Shown piece by piece: positions 7,857 through 15,958 of a DNA stretch of 38,105 nucleotides (positions are counted from its first letter, which is position 1; each line of letters begins with the position of its first letter). The stretch spans positions 1 to 38,105 of the forward strand of contig CAIWWK010000055.1 in NCBI GenBank assembly GCA_903916325.1, in the 5' to 3' direction. A program made the translations under genes and the position numbers. Under the pieces are notes generated by a model, which saw only the letters and a list, made by a program, of their open reading frames with translations, was not told the DNA's origin and made no database searches. Origin of the DNA: Candidatus Firestoneibacteriota bacterium. Its GTDB lineage: Bacteria > Oederibacteriota > D2-FULL-39-29 > CAIOVX01.

Positions 7857-9553
7857 CCGCTGACCTTCTTGCGCTGCTTCGGATAACCTCACGGACCGTT
7901 AAGAACTCTTTTCTTAAGGCCGGGAGAAGGGGAGCGGGCAGAGGGGCAGTTCTGGCTGTTATAGGCGCCCTTTTTCTTTTCGGAGCCTACAGAGGCTTGG
8001 GCCGGGTGCTTGCGGCTTTTATGAATATCCCCGGAGTCGGAAGTGTTCTTATTGAAAAACTGCTGGCGATGGTCTTCCTCACTTTCCTGTTCCTGCTGCT
8101 CTTTTCCAATATTATTATCGCTATTGCTACTTATTATCTGTCCGACGATATGTCTTTGCAGTTGTCTCTGCCGGTGAATAGGCGCGCGCTTTTTCTTTCC
8201 AGGTACGCCAAGGTCACGGTTAACAGTTCCTGGATGGTCTTTTTCATGGGCTTGCCTATCTTTGCCGCGTACGCAGCGGTTTTGAAGTCAGGCCTTCCGG
8301 GTTTTCTTGCAAGTTTTGCCGCCCTGGGTCTTTTCCTGCTCATAGCTTCTTCGCTTGGCGTGACGCTCACCGTATTTATGATGAAAGTATTCCCTGCCAA
8401 AAGGATACGGGATTTCTTTGTGTTTTTAAGCGTGGCTGTCGTCTGCGCCCTGCTCGTTTTCATACGCCTGCTCCAGCCGGAGAAGCTCACTAATCCGAAC
8501 GAACAGATGCTCTTTAAGGAATTTATCGCGTCGCTTCAGGCGCCCTCGGCTCCGTATCTTCCGAGTTTCTGGGCCTCGCAAGCGGTCTTCGGTTTCCTTT
8601 CCGGCGCATATTATAACGCGCTCAAATATCTTGGTTTTCTTACGGCCGCAGCCGGCGCGACTTTCGCGCTGATGCTTTCAGTCTCAGGAAATATTTTCCT
8701 GCGCGGCTGGTGGAACTCGGCGGAAAACCAATTGATGCGCTACCGTAAGAAATTCTTTGACAGGATAGATTACAGGAAATACCTGGGAAGGCTGGGCCCT
8801 GCGGTCAGGGAGATGGTGATAAAGGATGTCCTCGTCTTCGTAAGGGATTCCACTCAGTGGCCGCAGCTTATGATAATTGTCGCCATAAATATTATTTACG
8901 TGGCAAATATTTCGATGATTGATCTTTCGAAACTTCCGGCGGGCTATTCCATCATAATCAAGGATGTGCTCTTCCTGGTCATAATGGGGTTCGCGGGTTT
9001 TGTAATCGCGTCTATTGCGGCCAGATTTGTTTTTTCTTCCATCAGTATTGAAGGCAGGAGTTTTTGGGTGGTGCGCATGGCGCCGATGACTCCCGGAGAA
9101 TTCTTAAAAGAGAAATTCTGGATTAACTTCTGGCCCTTGCTTGCGCTCTCCGAGGTGCTGGTTTTCTTGTCCGCAATTTTCGTGAAGATTGATCTTTTTA
9201 CGTGCATAATCTCCGCGGTCATGGGCGTTTTCTTCAGCGTCTGCCTCACCGCTATGGGTATAGGTCTCGGCGCGATATTCCCAAAGTTCGATGCGGCGAA
9301 CACGGCAGAGATAGCCACAAGTTACGGCGGCATCCTCTATATGATATTCGCCATCGGTTATATCGGCATCTCAGAATTCCTGCTGGCCTATCCGATGCAT
9401 ATGTATTACACGCGCGGTATTTCCTTCTTCGCCGGGACTGAAAGCCTGCTTTGGGCCTGCCTGGCGGTTTTTGTCTTCCTGCTGGTTCAGGCGGCGGCCT
9501 TCGCGCTGCCAATGATGCGGGGAAAGAGGGCGCTTGAAAGACTGGAGCTATGA
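7853..9553 (+). CDS. ABC exporter permease (ABC_tran_2-like membrane subunit)
   Basis: The 566-residue protein is strongly hydrophobic, with about ten to twelve membrane helices, and is encoded immediately after its ATPase. Its N-terminal region, a pair of helices followed by the motif YYLSDDMSLQLSLPVNRRALF, resembles the large 'putative ABC exporter' permeases that contain the PnxxR-type coupling segment. A second half begins near residue 320 with a region containing REMVIKDVLVFVRDSTQWPQ, which is also characteristic. The partner ATPase overlaps by 4 bases, and the downstream secreted protein overlaps by another 4. Cargo is unknown; no peptide precursor or resistance gene is obvious nearby. 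Confidence 0.85.
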   Translation: MTADLLALLRITSRTVKNSFLKAGRRGAGRGAVLAVIGALFLFGAYRGLGRVLAAFMNIPGVGSVLIEKLLAMVFLTFLFLLLFSNIIIAIATYYLSDDMSLQLSLPVNRRALFLSRYAKVTVNSSWMVFFMGLPIFAAYAAVLKSGLPGFLASFAALGLFLLIASSLGVTLTVFMMKVFPAKRIRDFFVFLSVAVVCALLVFIRLLQPEKLTNPNEQMLFKEFIASLQAPSAPYLPSFWASQAVFGFLSGAYYNALKYLGFLTAAAGATFALMLSVSGNIFLRGWWNSAENQLMRYRKKFFDRIDYRKYLGRLGPAVREMVIKDVLVFVRDSTQWPQLMIIVAINIIYVANISMIDLSKLPAGYSIIIKDVLFLVIMGFAGFVIASIAARFVFSSISIEGRSFWVVRMAPMTPGEFLKEKFWINFWPLLALSEVLVFLSAIFVKIDLFTCIISAVMGVFFSVCLTAMGIGLGAIFPKFDAANTAEIATSYGGILYMIFAIGYIGISEFLLAYPMHMYYTRGISFFAGTESLLWACLAVFVFLLVQAAAFALPMMRGKRALERLEL

Positions 9554-11238
9554 TGAAAAAAATCGTATTGTTGTTCGTTTTGATACCTACGGCGCTGCTT
9601 TGCGACGGTGATTTTGTCACTTCAAGATCTTCCGCCGCTCTGCTGCAGGACGGATACACGGGGGATAAGTATACCAGCCTCAAACTTGAAACCAAGATTG
9701 GAAAAGTTAATTTAGCAGAGGAAAATACCGCGCCGGCTTCCGACTCAGGGTTTGCGCTCTTCTCCAGGAATTACCTGCTTGATGTTTCAGCCTCTTTTAT
9801 TCCTTCAAAGGAGGAGTTTGAGGTCAAGAGAATAAACTTGTTTGTGGCGCCGGGAGAGTACGAACCGTTTGTCATCGGCGTCTATCCTTTTGAAACCCTT
9901 AAGAATTGCAAGATAACCTGCGGGGTGTTTAAAAACCCGGAAGGCGCGCTCCTGCCCGCGGAATCCTTTGAGATAAACAATGTGCTCATGCGCCCGGTTG
10001 GCACAACCTTTGTGACTGTGAAAGGGGAAATCCTGGAACGCGCGGATAATATTCCTTCTCTTGCTCCGTTGGTTCCGAAAGCGGTGTGGATAAATGTTCA
10101 TCCTCCGGCAGGTACTCCCGCCGGGTTTTACTCGGGCATGATAAATTTCTCTCCTGAAGGGAAACCCGCCGCGGAAATTAACGTTCAGGTAAGAGTCCTG
10201 CCTTATGAACTCAAGAATCCTCCTCCCGACAGGATGAACTGGCTCGGGATAATGTCGGGTTCGTGGGATTTTGAGCGCCAGGCCGAAGAGTTCCGCTGCA
10301 TCAGAGAGCACAATTACACAGGCGAGGTAACCAACGCGCTCGCTCCAGAAGGCGACGATTTTACCAAGGCTAACCGCTACATGGAGCTGGCAAAGAAGGC
10401 AGGAATGCCCGGAATATTTATTCACACCAACACGCATTGCCAGGGGGGGCTGAATCTGGACAACAGTTACGGGCCGAACGGACATGGGCTGAACATGTTT
10501 AACAGCGAGTCCTACGCGAAAACGGCCGCGCTGGTCGCCAAAGTCAAGGCTAATGCGGAGAAGAACAAATGGCTAAGGACCGTTTTTTACCTCTCTACCG
10601 AGCTCGGCACGACATTCGGAGAGGGTGGGTCGGCGGATTTCACTTTTCTTATGAAGAGCATAGAAGAGTATTATGCGGATATTAAGGCTGCGGGGGTTGA
10701 GACGTTGGCCACATTCAACAGGCACGAAGAGTTTGCGCTGCATGCGGGTCTTCCCACCCTGGACTGGACGGGGTTTAACGGCGAGATGTTTCCTGGATGG
10801 GAGAAGAGCCTGCGCGTAAAACCTTCTTTGATGACCTTCATCGGAATTGACCAGAGGATGGGGCACGGTTTTTACATGTGGAAGTTCGGATTCAAGGGCG
10901 TGCGCCCGTGGTGCCTGGATCCGGGAGTAATGTATCCGCGCGAGCAGGGGCTGGTCTATTACTACAATAAAAAAGCCCACCCGAGCGTAAGGTTTGAGAG
11001 GATACGCGAAGGAGCGGATGACTACAGGTACCTTTACACGCTATCAGAAGTCATGAAAGAGGCGGAAGCAAAAGGAATAGATACAAAAGAAGCGTCCAAT
11101 ATGATAAATTTAATAATGGGATACATTCCCTACAACCACAAGAAGGATACGCCGGGGGTAGATTACCTCAAACAGGATGAATACCGTGGGAAAATAGCGG
11201 ATGAGACCGAGAAATTGCTCGTAAAACTCGGCAAATAG
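9550..11238 (+). CDS. Secreted DUF4091 (glycoside hydrolase-like) protein
   Basis: The 562-residue product starts with a short signal peptide (MKKIVLLFVLIPTALLCDG). The middle contains a beta-sandwich-like region with APGEYEPFVIGVYP and WINVHPPAGTPAGFYSG. The C-terminal half resembles a TIM-barrel ending in the DUF4091 signature, GLVYYY...SVRFERIREGADDYRYLYTL. DUF4091 proteins are often encoded with polysaccharide-degrading enzymes, but no enzymatic reaction has been firmly assigned that I know of. It overlaps the ABC permease by 4 bases, which suggests co-expression. A functional tie to the exporter is only inference; proteins of this type normally leave by Sec. Confidence 0.8.
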   Translation: MMKKIVLLFVLIPTALLCDGDFVTSRSSAALLQDGYTGDKYTSLKLETKIGKVNLAEENTAPASDSGFALFSRNYLLDVSASFIPSKEEFEVKRINLFVAPGEYEPFVIGVYPFETLKNCKITCGVFKNPEGALLPAESFEINNVLMRPVGTTFVTVKGEILERADNIPSLAPLVPKAVWINVHPPAGTPAGFYSGMINFSPEGKPAAEINVQVRVLPYELKNPPPDRMNWLGIMSGSWDFERQAEEFRCIREHNYTGEVTNALAPEGDDFTKANRYMELAKKAGMPGIFIHTNTHCQGGLNLDNSYGPNGHGLNMFNSESYAKTAALVAKVKANAEKNKWLRTVFYLSTELGTTFGEGGSADFTFLMKSIEEYYADIKAAGVETLATFNRHEEFALHAGLPTLDWTGFNGEMFPGWEKSLRVKPSLMTFIGIDQRMGHGFYMWKFGFKGVRPWCLDPGVMYPREQGLVYYYNKKAHPSVRFERIREGADDYRYLYTLSEVMKEAEAKGIDTKEASNMINLIMGYIPYNHKKDTPGVDYLKQDEYRGKIADETEKLLVKLGK

Positions 11239-11259
11239 AGGGCAAGCAAAAGGAGAGAA

Positions 11260-12336
11260 ATGAAGATAGGTATAATAGGACTGCCTCAGACAGGGAAGAA
11301 GACTTTGTTTGAGCTTATCACGAAACACAAGCTTACGGAAAATGAACTGGCCGGGAACAAACCGGTTTCCGGGCTCGCGGAAATAATAGACCCGAGATTC
11401 GAAAAGCTCGTTGAGCTGTACAATCCGGAAAGCGAGGCGCGGGCACGCCTAAACGTGGAGTTTATTCCGAAACTTGAAAAGGGTTCGTTCGCGAAGGAAG
11501 AGGTGCTGAAGGCTCTTGATGGAGCCGATGTGCTCTGTCACATTGTCCGGGATTTTCAGGATGAAGCTGTCTATCACATAAACGGGTCAGTTGACTCAAA
11601 AAGGGACATCGACGAGATCAATTCAGAACTCATCTTCAACGACCTGGCTTTTATTGACAAGAGGCTTGACCGCCTGAACCAGACTTTGAAACGGACCAGC
11701 GAAGAGAAGATGATGAAAGAGCGGGATGTCCTTGCTAAGATGAAGGCCCAGCTTGAAGCCGAACTGCCGCTCCGGCTTTTGACGCTTACGCCTGATGATA
11801 TGAAATACCTGGTTTCGTATCCTCTGCTCACGCTGAAAGAGCTTATAGTTGTCCTCAATGCTTCGGAAGCGGATTTGAAGAATACCTCGAAGCTTGAGTC
11901 CTATAAAAAAGAACACGAAAAACAGCGCATCTTCTGGATGCAGGTATCGGTAAAGGTAGAATCTGAGATAGCGGCTTTTGAATCCGCGGATGACAGGAAT
12001 ACCTTCCTCGCGGAACTCGGCATAAAAGAGCCCGCGGTTGATACGCTTAAACGCACCTGCATAGAGGCGCTGAATCTTATTTCGTTCTTTGGCGTAGGAA
12101 CGGATGAAGTTAAACAATGGACCATTCCAAGAGGTTCCTCGGCCCCGCAGGCCGCCGGAGCCATACACTCGGATCTTGAGAAGGGGTTTATCCGCGCCGA
12201 GGTTATGAAATACCGCGATCTGGTTGATGCCGGCGGCGATGAGAAAAAATTACAGGAAACAGGAAAGGTTTATCTGAAAGGCAAGGATTACACTGTTGAA
12301 GACGGGGATATACTTTCAATAAGATTTAATGTTTAA
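11260..12336 (+). CDS. YchF/Obg-like P-loop protein with degenerate switch motifs
   Basis: The 358-residue protein aligns by eye along the whole length of YchF/OLA1, ribosome-associated P-loop NTPases that favour ATP. Retained: the P-loop GLPQTGKKT (residues 7-15, usual form GLPNVGKST), the coiled-coil insertion, the NxxE base-recognition motif (NASE, 200-203) and an intact TGS/DUF933 C-terminus with IPRGSSAPQAAGAIHSDLEKGFIRAE. Lost: the G2 Thr region (here ELAGNKPVSG) and the G3 DxxG (YchF has VDIAGLVKG; here VEFIPKLEKG). It may therefore bind nucleotide but hydrolyse it differently or not at all. AAAGGAGAG precedes the ATG. Either a divergent YchF or a paralogue of a canonical one elsewhere. 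Confidence 0.85.
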   Translation: MKIGIIGLPQTGKKTLFELITKHKLTENELAGNKPVSGLAEIIDPRFEKLVELYNPESEARARLNVEFIPKLEKGSFAKEEVLKALDGADVLCHIVRDFQDEAVYHINGSVDSKRDIDEINSELIFNDLAFIDKRLDRLNQTLKRTSEEKMMKERDVLAKMKAQLEAELPLRLLTLTPDDMKYLVSYPLLTLKELIVVLNASEADLKNTSKLESYKKEHEKQRIFWMQVSVKVESEIAAFESADDRNTFLAELGIKEPAVDTLKRTCIEALNLISFFGVGTDEVKQWTIPRGSSAPQAAGAIHSDLEKGFIRAEVMKYRDLVDAGGDEKKLQETGKVYLKGKDYTVEDGDILSIRFNV

Positions 12337-12345
12337 TTTTTATGA

Positions 12346-12383
12346 GCCGGTAAGTCGGCCAAATTTAGCCGGCCGCAACCGGC
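12346..12383 (+). other. Intercistronic palindromic hairpin
   Basis: GCCGG (12346-12350) pairs with CCGGC (12379-12383), and CGGCC (12356-12360) pairs with GGCCG (12371-12375), giving a ten-pair stem with a 5/3 internal loop and a 10-base cap. No T-run follows, so it is more likely an RNA-stabilising or processing element than a terminator. Confidence 0.5.
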
Positions 12384-12420
12384 AGCCGTGCCTAATGAAA
12401 TTGTTTTAAAGGAGAGGAAT

Positions 12421-13332
12421 ATGAAGCGCGTCTTGCTGCTGCTTTCAGTTCTGCTCGGGTTAGTGCTTTTCGCGGGAGCCCAGGATTTTCTTAACAAGGC
12501 CGCCGAGGATCAAACCATGTCGGATGTGAAAAAATCCGCGGACGGCACGCTCTCTGCGTTTAAAATAAGCGGTTCCGGAATTGCGACAGGCAAACCGGAC
12601 GGGGTGTATGTGAAACTGGCAGTTTCTTCCGGCTCAATGACTTCTCTCCGCTCCGCCCAGAACGATGTTGACGGAAAGATAAGTTTTATTATAGGAAGAC
12701 TCACGGCGCTTTACCGCATGAAGAAAGAGGATTTTAAAGTTTTTCAGCCGGCGGCGCAAATGAAAGAACAGACGCTTGGCACTCCCACCTCGCTGGTAGT
12801 CAAGGATTCAAACGGCAATCCCATAAAGCAGACCGCGTACAAATATCTCATCAGCAAGACGGTGATCATGAACGGGCTGGTTGACCGGAAGATTGGCGAG
12901 GTTTTTGAGATCGTTGACAGGGCGGTGAGTTACGGGGCTACCGCAATAGCCGCGATAGACAAGGGCGACGGTTCCGAAGTGGCGAGCAGCACAATCATGA
13001 CCGATGCCAACAGCAGTTCAGGATCTAAGATACAGCTCTCTAAGGGAGTTTCAAAGCTGAAAATAGACAAGGCTGAAGACGCCTCTTCCTCGGAATTTAT
13101 AAATTTTTTCTTCAAGGATGAAACGCTGGATAAACTAAAACAGTCGGCGCGGGCCGAGGCGGTGAAGGAAGTAAAGGGGAAAATTGCCGAGGCAGGGAAA
13201 AAATATACTATAGACGAAAAGAAGTATGAGATTGGCCTTACGGAAGACTACACGGCTACGCAGACCGCGGAAGGCGAGCTTTCGGTCAAGTGCGACCTCG
13301 CTGCCGACTATAAGGTGCCGGTAAAACAGTAA
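12421..13332 (+). CDS. Secreted SIMPL (DUF541) domain protein
   Basis: From the ATG at 12421 this encodes 303 residues: a signal peptide (MKRVLLLLSVLLGLVLFAGAQ) and then the SIMPL/DUF541 fold, recognisable from SGSGIATGKPDGVYVKLAVSS, repeated beta/alpha units and the GEVFEIVDRAVSYGATAI stretch. SIMPL proteins are periplasmic or surface proteins of unclear function, some linked to oxidative stress or the envelope. I reject the ORF-track GTG start at 12388: ATG 12421 has AAAGGAGAGG at ideal spacing and puts the signal peptide at the N-terminus. It lacks a visible promoter and probably shares a transcript with the YchF-like gene upstream. Confidence 0.85.
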   Translation: MKRVLLLLSVLLGLVLFAGAQDFLNKAAEDQTMSDVKKSADGTLSAFKISGSGIATGKPDGVYVKLAVSSGSMTSLRSAQNDVDGKISFIIGRLTALYRMKKEDFKVFQPAAQMKEQTLGTPTSLVVKDSNGNPIKQTAYKYLISKTVIMNGLVDRKIGEVFEIVDRAVSYGATAIAAIDKGDGSEVASSTIMTDANSSSGSKIQLSKGVSKLKIDKAEDASSSEFINFFFKDETLDKLKQSARAEAVKEVKGKIAEAGKKYTIDEKKYEIGLTEDYTATQTAEGELSVKCDLAADYKVPVKQ

Positions 13333-13391
13333 CGCTCAATATGATTTAGGGCATATTACGCGGAACGCGGTAAAGTTATAATTTAACGTAT

Positions 13392-13421
13392 TTGTCAATT
13401 CTCCATAGCCGGTGTTATAAT
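13392..13421 (+). promoter_or_regulatory. Promoter for the oxygen-defence cluster
   Basis: TTGTCA (13392-13397), an 18-base spacer and a perfect TATAAT (13416-13421) preceded by TGT. The predicted start is near 13428, giving a leader of about 30 bases to the flavoprotein gene. No PerR- or Fur-like operator is evident by eye. Confidence 0.7.
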
Positions 13422-13459
13422 AAGAGAGCCGGGCCGGAGGGGGAATGGAGAGCAGAAAT

Positions 13460-13978
13460 ATGAGGGCAGTGCAGAAAATTAACTATGGTGTTTACCTGGT
13501 CGCTTCAAGAAATAACGGCAAGTTCAACGGGCAGATAGTCAATACCGTTTTCCAGGTAACTTCCGAGCCGCAAACGGTGGCTGTATGCATAAATAAAACC
13601 AACTTAACCTGCGATTACATTGCGGCAAGTAAAGTGTTTTCCGTTTCCATCCTTGATAAAGACGCCCCTATGACTTTTATCGGCACATGGGGTTTCAAAT
13701 CCGGACGCGATATTGACAAATTCGCAACGGTTAAATCCAAGCAGGGTGTGACAGGCGCTCCGGTTGCTCTTGACTGGGCCGTCGGCTGGTTTGAATGCGA
13801 GGTCATAAGCCTCACGGATGTAGGTACGCACTGTATCTTTGTGGGGAAAGTGATTAACGATGAAGTGCTTGACGCTTCAAAAGAGCCGCTTACCTACGAG
13901 TACTATCGTCTGGTGAAAAAGGGAAAATCTCCCGCGAGCGCGCCGACTTATGTCAAGCCTGAGGTGAAAATTGGATAA
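13460..13978 (+). CDS. FMN-binding flavin reductase-like protein (Hrb flavin domain)
   Basis: The product (172 residues from ATG 13460) belongs to the flavin reductase-like split-barrel family. [25 protein letters not shown] and [11 protein letters not shown] closely follow the flavin domain of high-molecular-weight rubredoxins (Hrb), which pass electrons from NAD(P)H to flavodiiron proteins or rubredoxin. In Hrb a rubredoxin domain is fused at the C-terminus; here rubredoxin is a separate overlapping gene. Start choice: ATG 13460 has GGAGAG at a spacing of 7 and matches the family N-terminus, whereas the ORF-track ATG 13445 sits only about 3 bases from its GGAGG. The protein would be 5 residues longer if 13445 is used. 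Confidence 0.85.
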   Translation: MRAVQKINYGVYLVASRNNGKFNGQIVNTVFQVTSEPQTVAVCINKTNLTCDYIAASKVFSVSILDKDAPMTFIGTWGFKSGRDIDKFATVKSKQGVTGAPVALDWAVGWFECEVISLTDVGTHCIFVGKVINDEVLDASKEPLTYEYYRLVKKGKSPASAPTYVKPEVKIG

Positions 13979-14129
13979 ATATAAATGCACCGCCTGTGAC
14001 TATGTTTATGACCCCGCCAAGGGCGATCCGGAACACGGCATAGAGGCAGGGACCGCGTTTGAAGATCTTCCCGATGATTGGGTATGCCCGGTCTGCATGG
14101 TGGGCAAAGATATGTTCGAGAAGGCGTAA
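13971..14129 (+). CDS. Rubredoxin (TTG start; absent from the ORF track)
   Basis: This 52-residue protein is a textbook rubredoxin, a one-iron electron carrier. It has CTAC (Cys 6 and 9), the aromatic/acidic core [18 protein letters not shown], then DDWVCPVC (Cys 39 and 42). Those four Cys bind the iron. It starts with TTG at 13971, inside the end of the flavoprotein gene (8-base overlap), with GAGGTG 4 bases upstream; no ATG or GTG is available in frame. The next gene starts 1 base after its stop. Electrons probably pass from the flavoprotein through rubredoxin to rubrerythrin and desulfoferrodoxin encoded downstream. Confidence 0.95.
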   Translation: MDKYKCTACDYVYDPAKGDPEHGIEAGTAFEDLPDDWVCPVCMVGKDMFEKA

Positions 14130-14130
14130 G

Positions 14131-14694
14131 ATGAAAGTACTCGGCATTAACGGAAGCCCGAGGCCGCGAGGCAATTGCGATATCCTGCTCGACAGGGCGC
14201 TTGAAGGAGCCGTATCGGCCGGGGCAACAACGGAAAAGATATTTCTTAATAAACTGAGTTTTCGCGGCTGCCAGGAATGTCCTGACGCGAGAACTGACGG
14301 AAATTGCAAGATAGAAGATGACATGCAGGGCGTGTTCCCGAAAGTCTTTGAAACTGATGTAATTATTGTTGCTTCCCCGGTTTTTTTCGGCAGTGTTTCG
14401 TCCCAGACGAAAGCCATGATAGACAGGTTTCAGTGTTACTGGATGGGCAGGTACCTTCATCACAGCGTGGAACAGCTTATGAGGAAGAAGGGCGCTTTCC
14501 TATCAACGCAGGGCCAGGAGCGTGACGAGTATTTCCTGAATGCCAAGGGCGTAATCAAGAATTTCTTTTCCACGGTAAACGCAGGATACGAAGAAGAGCT
14601 CTTCTGCAAGAAAGTTGACGCGAAAGGGGATATTCACAAGAGGCCGGACTGCCTCGACGAAGCCTACAGGATTGGAAAGAAACTGGGCGCCTAA
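14131..14694 (+). CDS. Flavodoxin-fold NAD(P)H-dependent FMN reductase
   Basis: The 187-residue protein (start ATG 14131, not the track's 14059, which lies inside rubredoxin) begins MKVLGINGSPRPRGNCDILLD, the FMN-phosphate binding loop of the flavodoxin-2 / iron-sulfur flavoprotein group. It continues with IIVASPVFFGSVSSQTKAMIDR, which lines the flavin pocket. A Cys pattern near residues 49-65 (CQECPDARTDGNC) resembles the cluster region of iron-sulfur flavoproteins but has only three Cys, so a 4Fe-4S cluster is doubtful without a ligand from elsewhere. Its place between rubredoxin and desulfoferrodoxin suggests a role as an electron donor or quinone/peroxide reductase in oxygen defence. Confidence 0.85.
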   Translation: MKVLGINGSPRPRGNCDILLDRALEGAVSAGATTEKIFLNKLSFRGCQECPDARTDGNCKIEDDMQGVFPKVFETDVIIVASPVFFGSVSSQTKAMIDRFQCYWMGRYLHHSVEQLMRKKGAFLSTQGQERDEYFLNAKGVIKNFFSTVNAGYEEELFCKKVDAKGDIHKRPDCLDEAYRIGKKLGA

Positions 14695-14748
14695 AATGCG
14701 GAAAAGTTTCAATTATCAAAATGTCAGCAGTGTTAAAAGGAGGAACTT

Positions 14749-15126
14749 ATGGCGGCAAAACAGTTGGGGATATATAAATGCAGTCTGTGCGGTAATATTG
14801 TTGAGGTAGTTAACGCTTCGGGGGGCACGCTTGTATGCTGCGGCAAGAACATGGACCTGCTTGTCGAGAACAGCGTTGAAGCCGCGAAAGAGAAGCACAT
14901 CCCTGTAATTGAAAAAACCGCGGAAGGCTACAAGGTAAAAGTAGGAAGCGTCGCTCATCCGATGGAAGACAAGCATTATATCCAGTGGATAGAATTGGTA
15001 GCCGACGGAAAGGCCTATAGGGAATTTCTTAAACCCGGTCAGGCTCCCGAAGCCGTATTCTGCGTTAAAGCTTCTGCCGTTTCCGCGAGAGAATATTGCA
15101 CGCTGCACGGATTGTGGAAAGCATAG
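14749..15126 (+). CDS. dfx: Desulfoferrodoxin (2Fe superoxide reductase)
   Basis: This 125-residue enzyme reduces superoxide to hydrogen peroxide without releasing oxygen, taking electrons from rubredoxin. The N-terminal desulforedoxin domain has all four centre-I Cys (C11, C14, C30, C31). The catalytic centre II has its ligands H50 (in EKHIPVI, with the conserved E48-K49), H70, H76, C117 and H120. Length matches class I (2Fe) desulfoferrodoxins. The ribosome-binding site AAAGGAGG is excellent. The gene sits between a flavodoxin-fold reductase and rubrerythrin, the expected peroxide-reducing partner. Confidence 0.96.
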   Translation: MAAKQLGIYKCSLCGNIVEVVNASGGTLVCCGKNMDLLVENSVEAAKEKHIPVIEKTAEGYKVKVGSVAHPMEDKHYIQWIELVADGKAYREFLKPGQAPEAVFCVKASAVSAREYCTLHGLWKA

Positions 15127-15132
15127 TAAGGG

Positions 15133-15167
15133 CCGTTTACCGTTTACCGTGTACCGTGTACCGTGCG
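15133..15167 (+). repeat. 7-base CCGTTTA/CCGTGTA repeat array
   Basis: Five tandem heptamers (CCGTTTA twice, CCGTGTA twice, CCGTGCG) occupy the gap between desulfoferrodoxin and rubrerythrin. They match the arrays at 3805-3911, 11 kb away, so this is a dispersed short tandem repeat family. Here only one arm is present, with no inverted partner. Confidence 0.75.
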
Positions 15168-15225
15168 GCAGGTCTCAGCGCTGCAGGGCGAACATAATAA
15201 TTGAAAGAATTAAAGGAGGAAACCA

Positions 15226-15804
15226 ATGGCAAGTTTGAAAGGATCGAAAACAGAGAAAAACCTGCTGGCTTCATTTGCGGGAGAGTCGCAGGCGAGGAAC
15301 AGGTATACATTTTTCGCGTCCAAGGCGAAGAAGGAAGGGTACGAGCAGATATCGGCAATATTTCTGGAAACCGCTGAGAACGAAAAAGAACACGCAAAAA
15401 GATTTTTTAATTTTCTGGAAGGCGGCGCGCTTGAAATAACGGCAAAGTTTCCCGCGGGAAAAGTGGGCACCACCGCGGAAAACCTCAAGGCTTCTGCCGA
15501 AGGCGAGCACGAAGAGACCAAGGTAATATATCCGGAAGCGGCAAAAATAGCCGAGCAGGAAGGGTTCAATGATGTCGCGGCCGCGTTCAAGCTGATAGCG
15601 GCTGTGGAAGCGCATCACGAGAAGAGGTACAGAGCGCTGCTTGAAAACGTCGAAAAAGGAAAAGTCTACAAAAGAAGCGGCAAGGTTCAGTGGAAGTGCA
15701 TGAATTGCGGCCATATTCATACCGGAGAGAACGCGCCGGAACAGTGTCCCACCTGCCTGCATCCCAAGGCGTATTTCGAAGTGGCTTGCGAGTGCTATAT
15801 CTAA
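15226..15804 (+). CDS. rbr: Rubrerythrin
   Basis: The 192-residue protein is a complete rubrerythrin, which reduces hydrogen peroxide to water. The ferritin-like diiron domain shows E20 in GESQARNRY, the ENEKEH ligand motif, the EGEHEET helix and the EAHHEKRY motif. The C-terminal rubredoxin-like domain carries CMNCGHIHTG and CPTCLHPKAYFE, four Cys for the FeS4 centre. Length is typical. AAAGGAGG lies before the ATG. It removes the peroxide made by the superoxide reductase encoded just upstream. A strong terminator follows, closing this cluster. Confidence 0.97.
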   Translation: MASLKGSKTEKNLLASFAGESQARNRYTFFASKAKKEGYEQISAIFLETAENEKEHAKRFFNFLEGGALEITAKFPAGKVGTTAENLKASAEGEHEETKVIYPEAAKIAEQEGFNDVAAAFKLIAAVEAHHEKRYRALLENVEKGKVYKRSGKVQWKCMNCGHIHTGENAPEQCPTCLHPKAYFEVACECYI

Positions 15805-15831
15805 AAAATATAACTTGCGTTGAATAAAAAG

Positions 15832-15863
15832 GGAGCCCTGTTTTCATCGGGCTCTTTTTTTTT
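15832..15863 (+). terminator. Rho-independent terminator after rubrerythrin
   Basis: GAGCCC (15833-15838) pairs with GGGCTC (15849-15854) around a 10-base loop, followed by nine consecutive T residues (15855-15863). Confidence 0.92.
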
Positions 15864-15878
15864 GCCGGAAAAATGCTA

Positions 15879-15907
15879 TTGATTCGGGGGCTCCCAAAAA
15901 GTATAAT
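15879..15907 (+). promoter_or_regulatory. Promoter for folD
   Basis: TTGATT (15879-15884), a 17-base spacer and perfect TATAAT (15902-15907). It begins 16 bases after the terminator T-run; the predicted start near 15914 leaves a leader of about 45 bases. Confidence 0.75.
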
Positions 15908-15958
15908 ATCTGAGTTGTTACAGGGGATTTTCAAAATAATGCAATAGGAGGACTAATA

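Noticed and set aside
9805-10485. 226-codon antisense ORF in the DUF4091 gene
   Set aside because: Composition is that of a complementary-strand shadow, and no motif or start signal is seen.
13359-13369. CGCG-GAA-CGCG as a terminator after the SIMPL gene
   Set aside because: The stem is only 4 bp and no T-run follows.
14059-14130. ORF-track start of the FMN reductase at 14059
   Set aside because: It lies in another frame inside the rubredoxin gene; the conserved N-terminus begins at ATG 14131.
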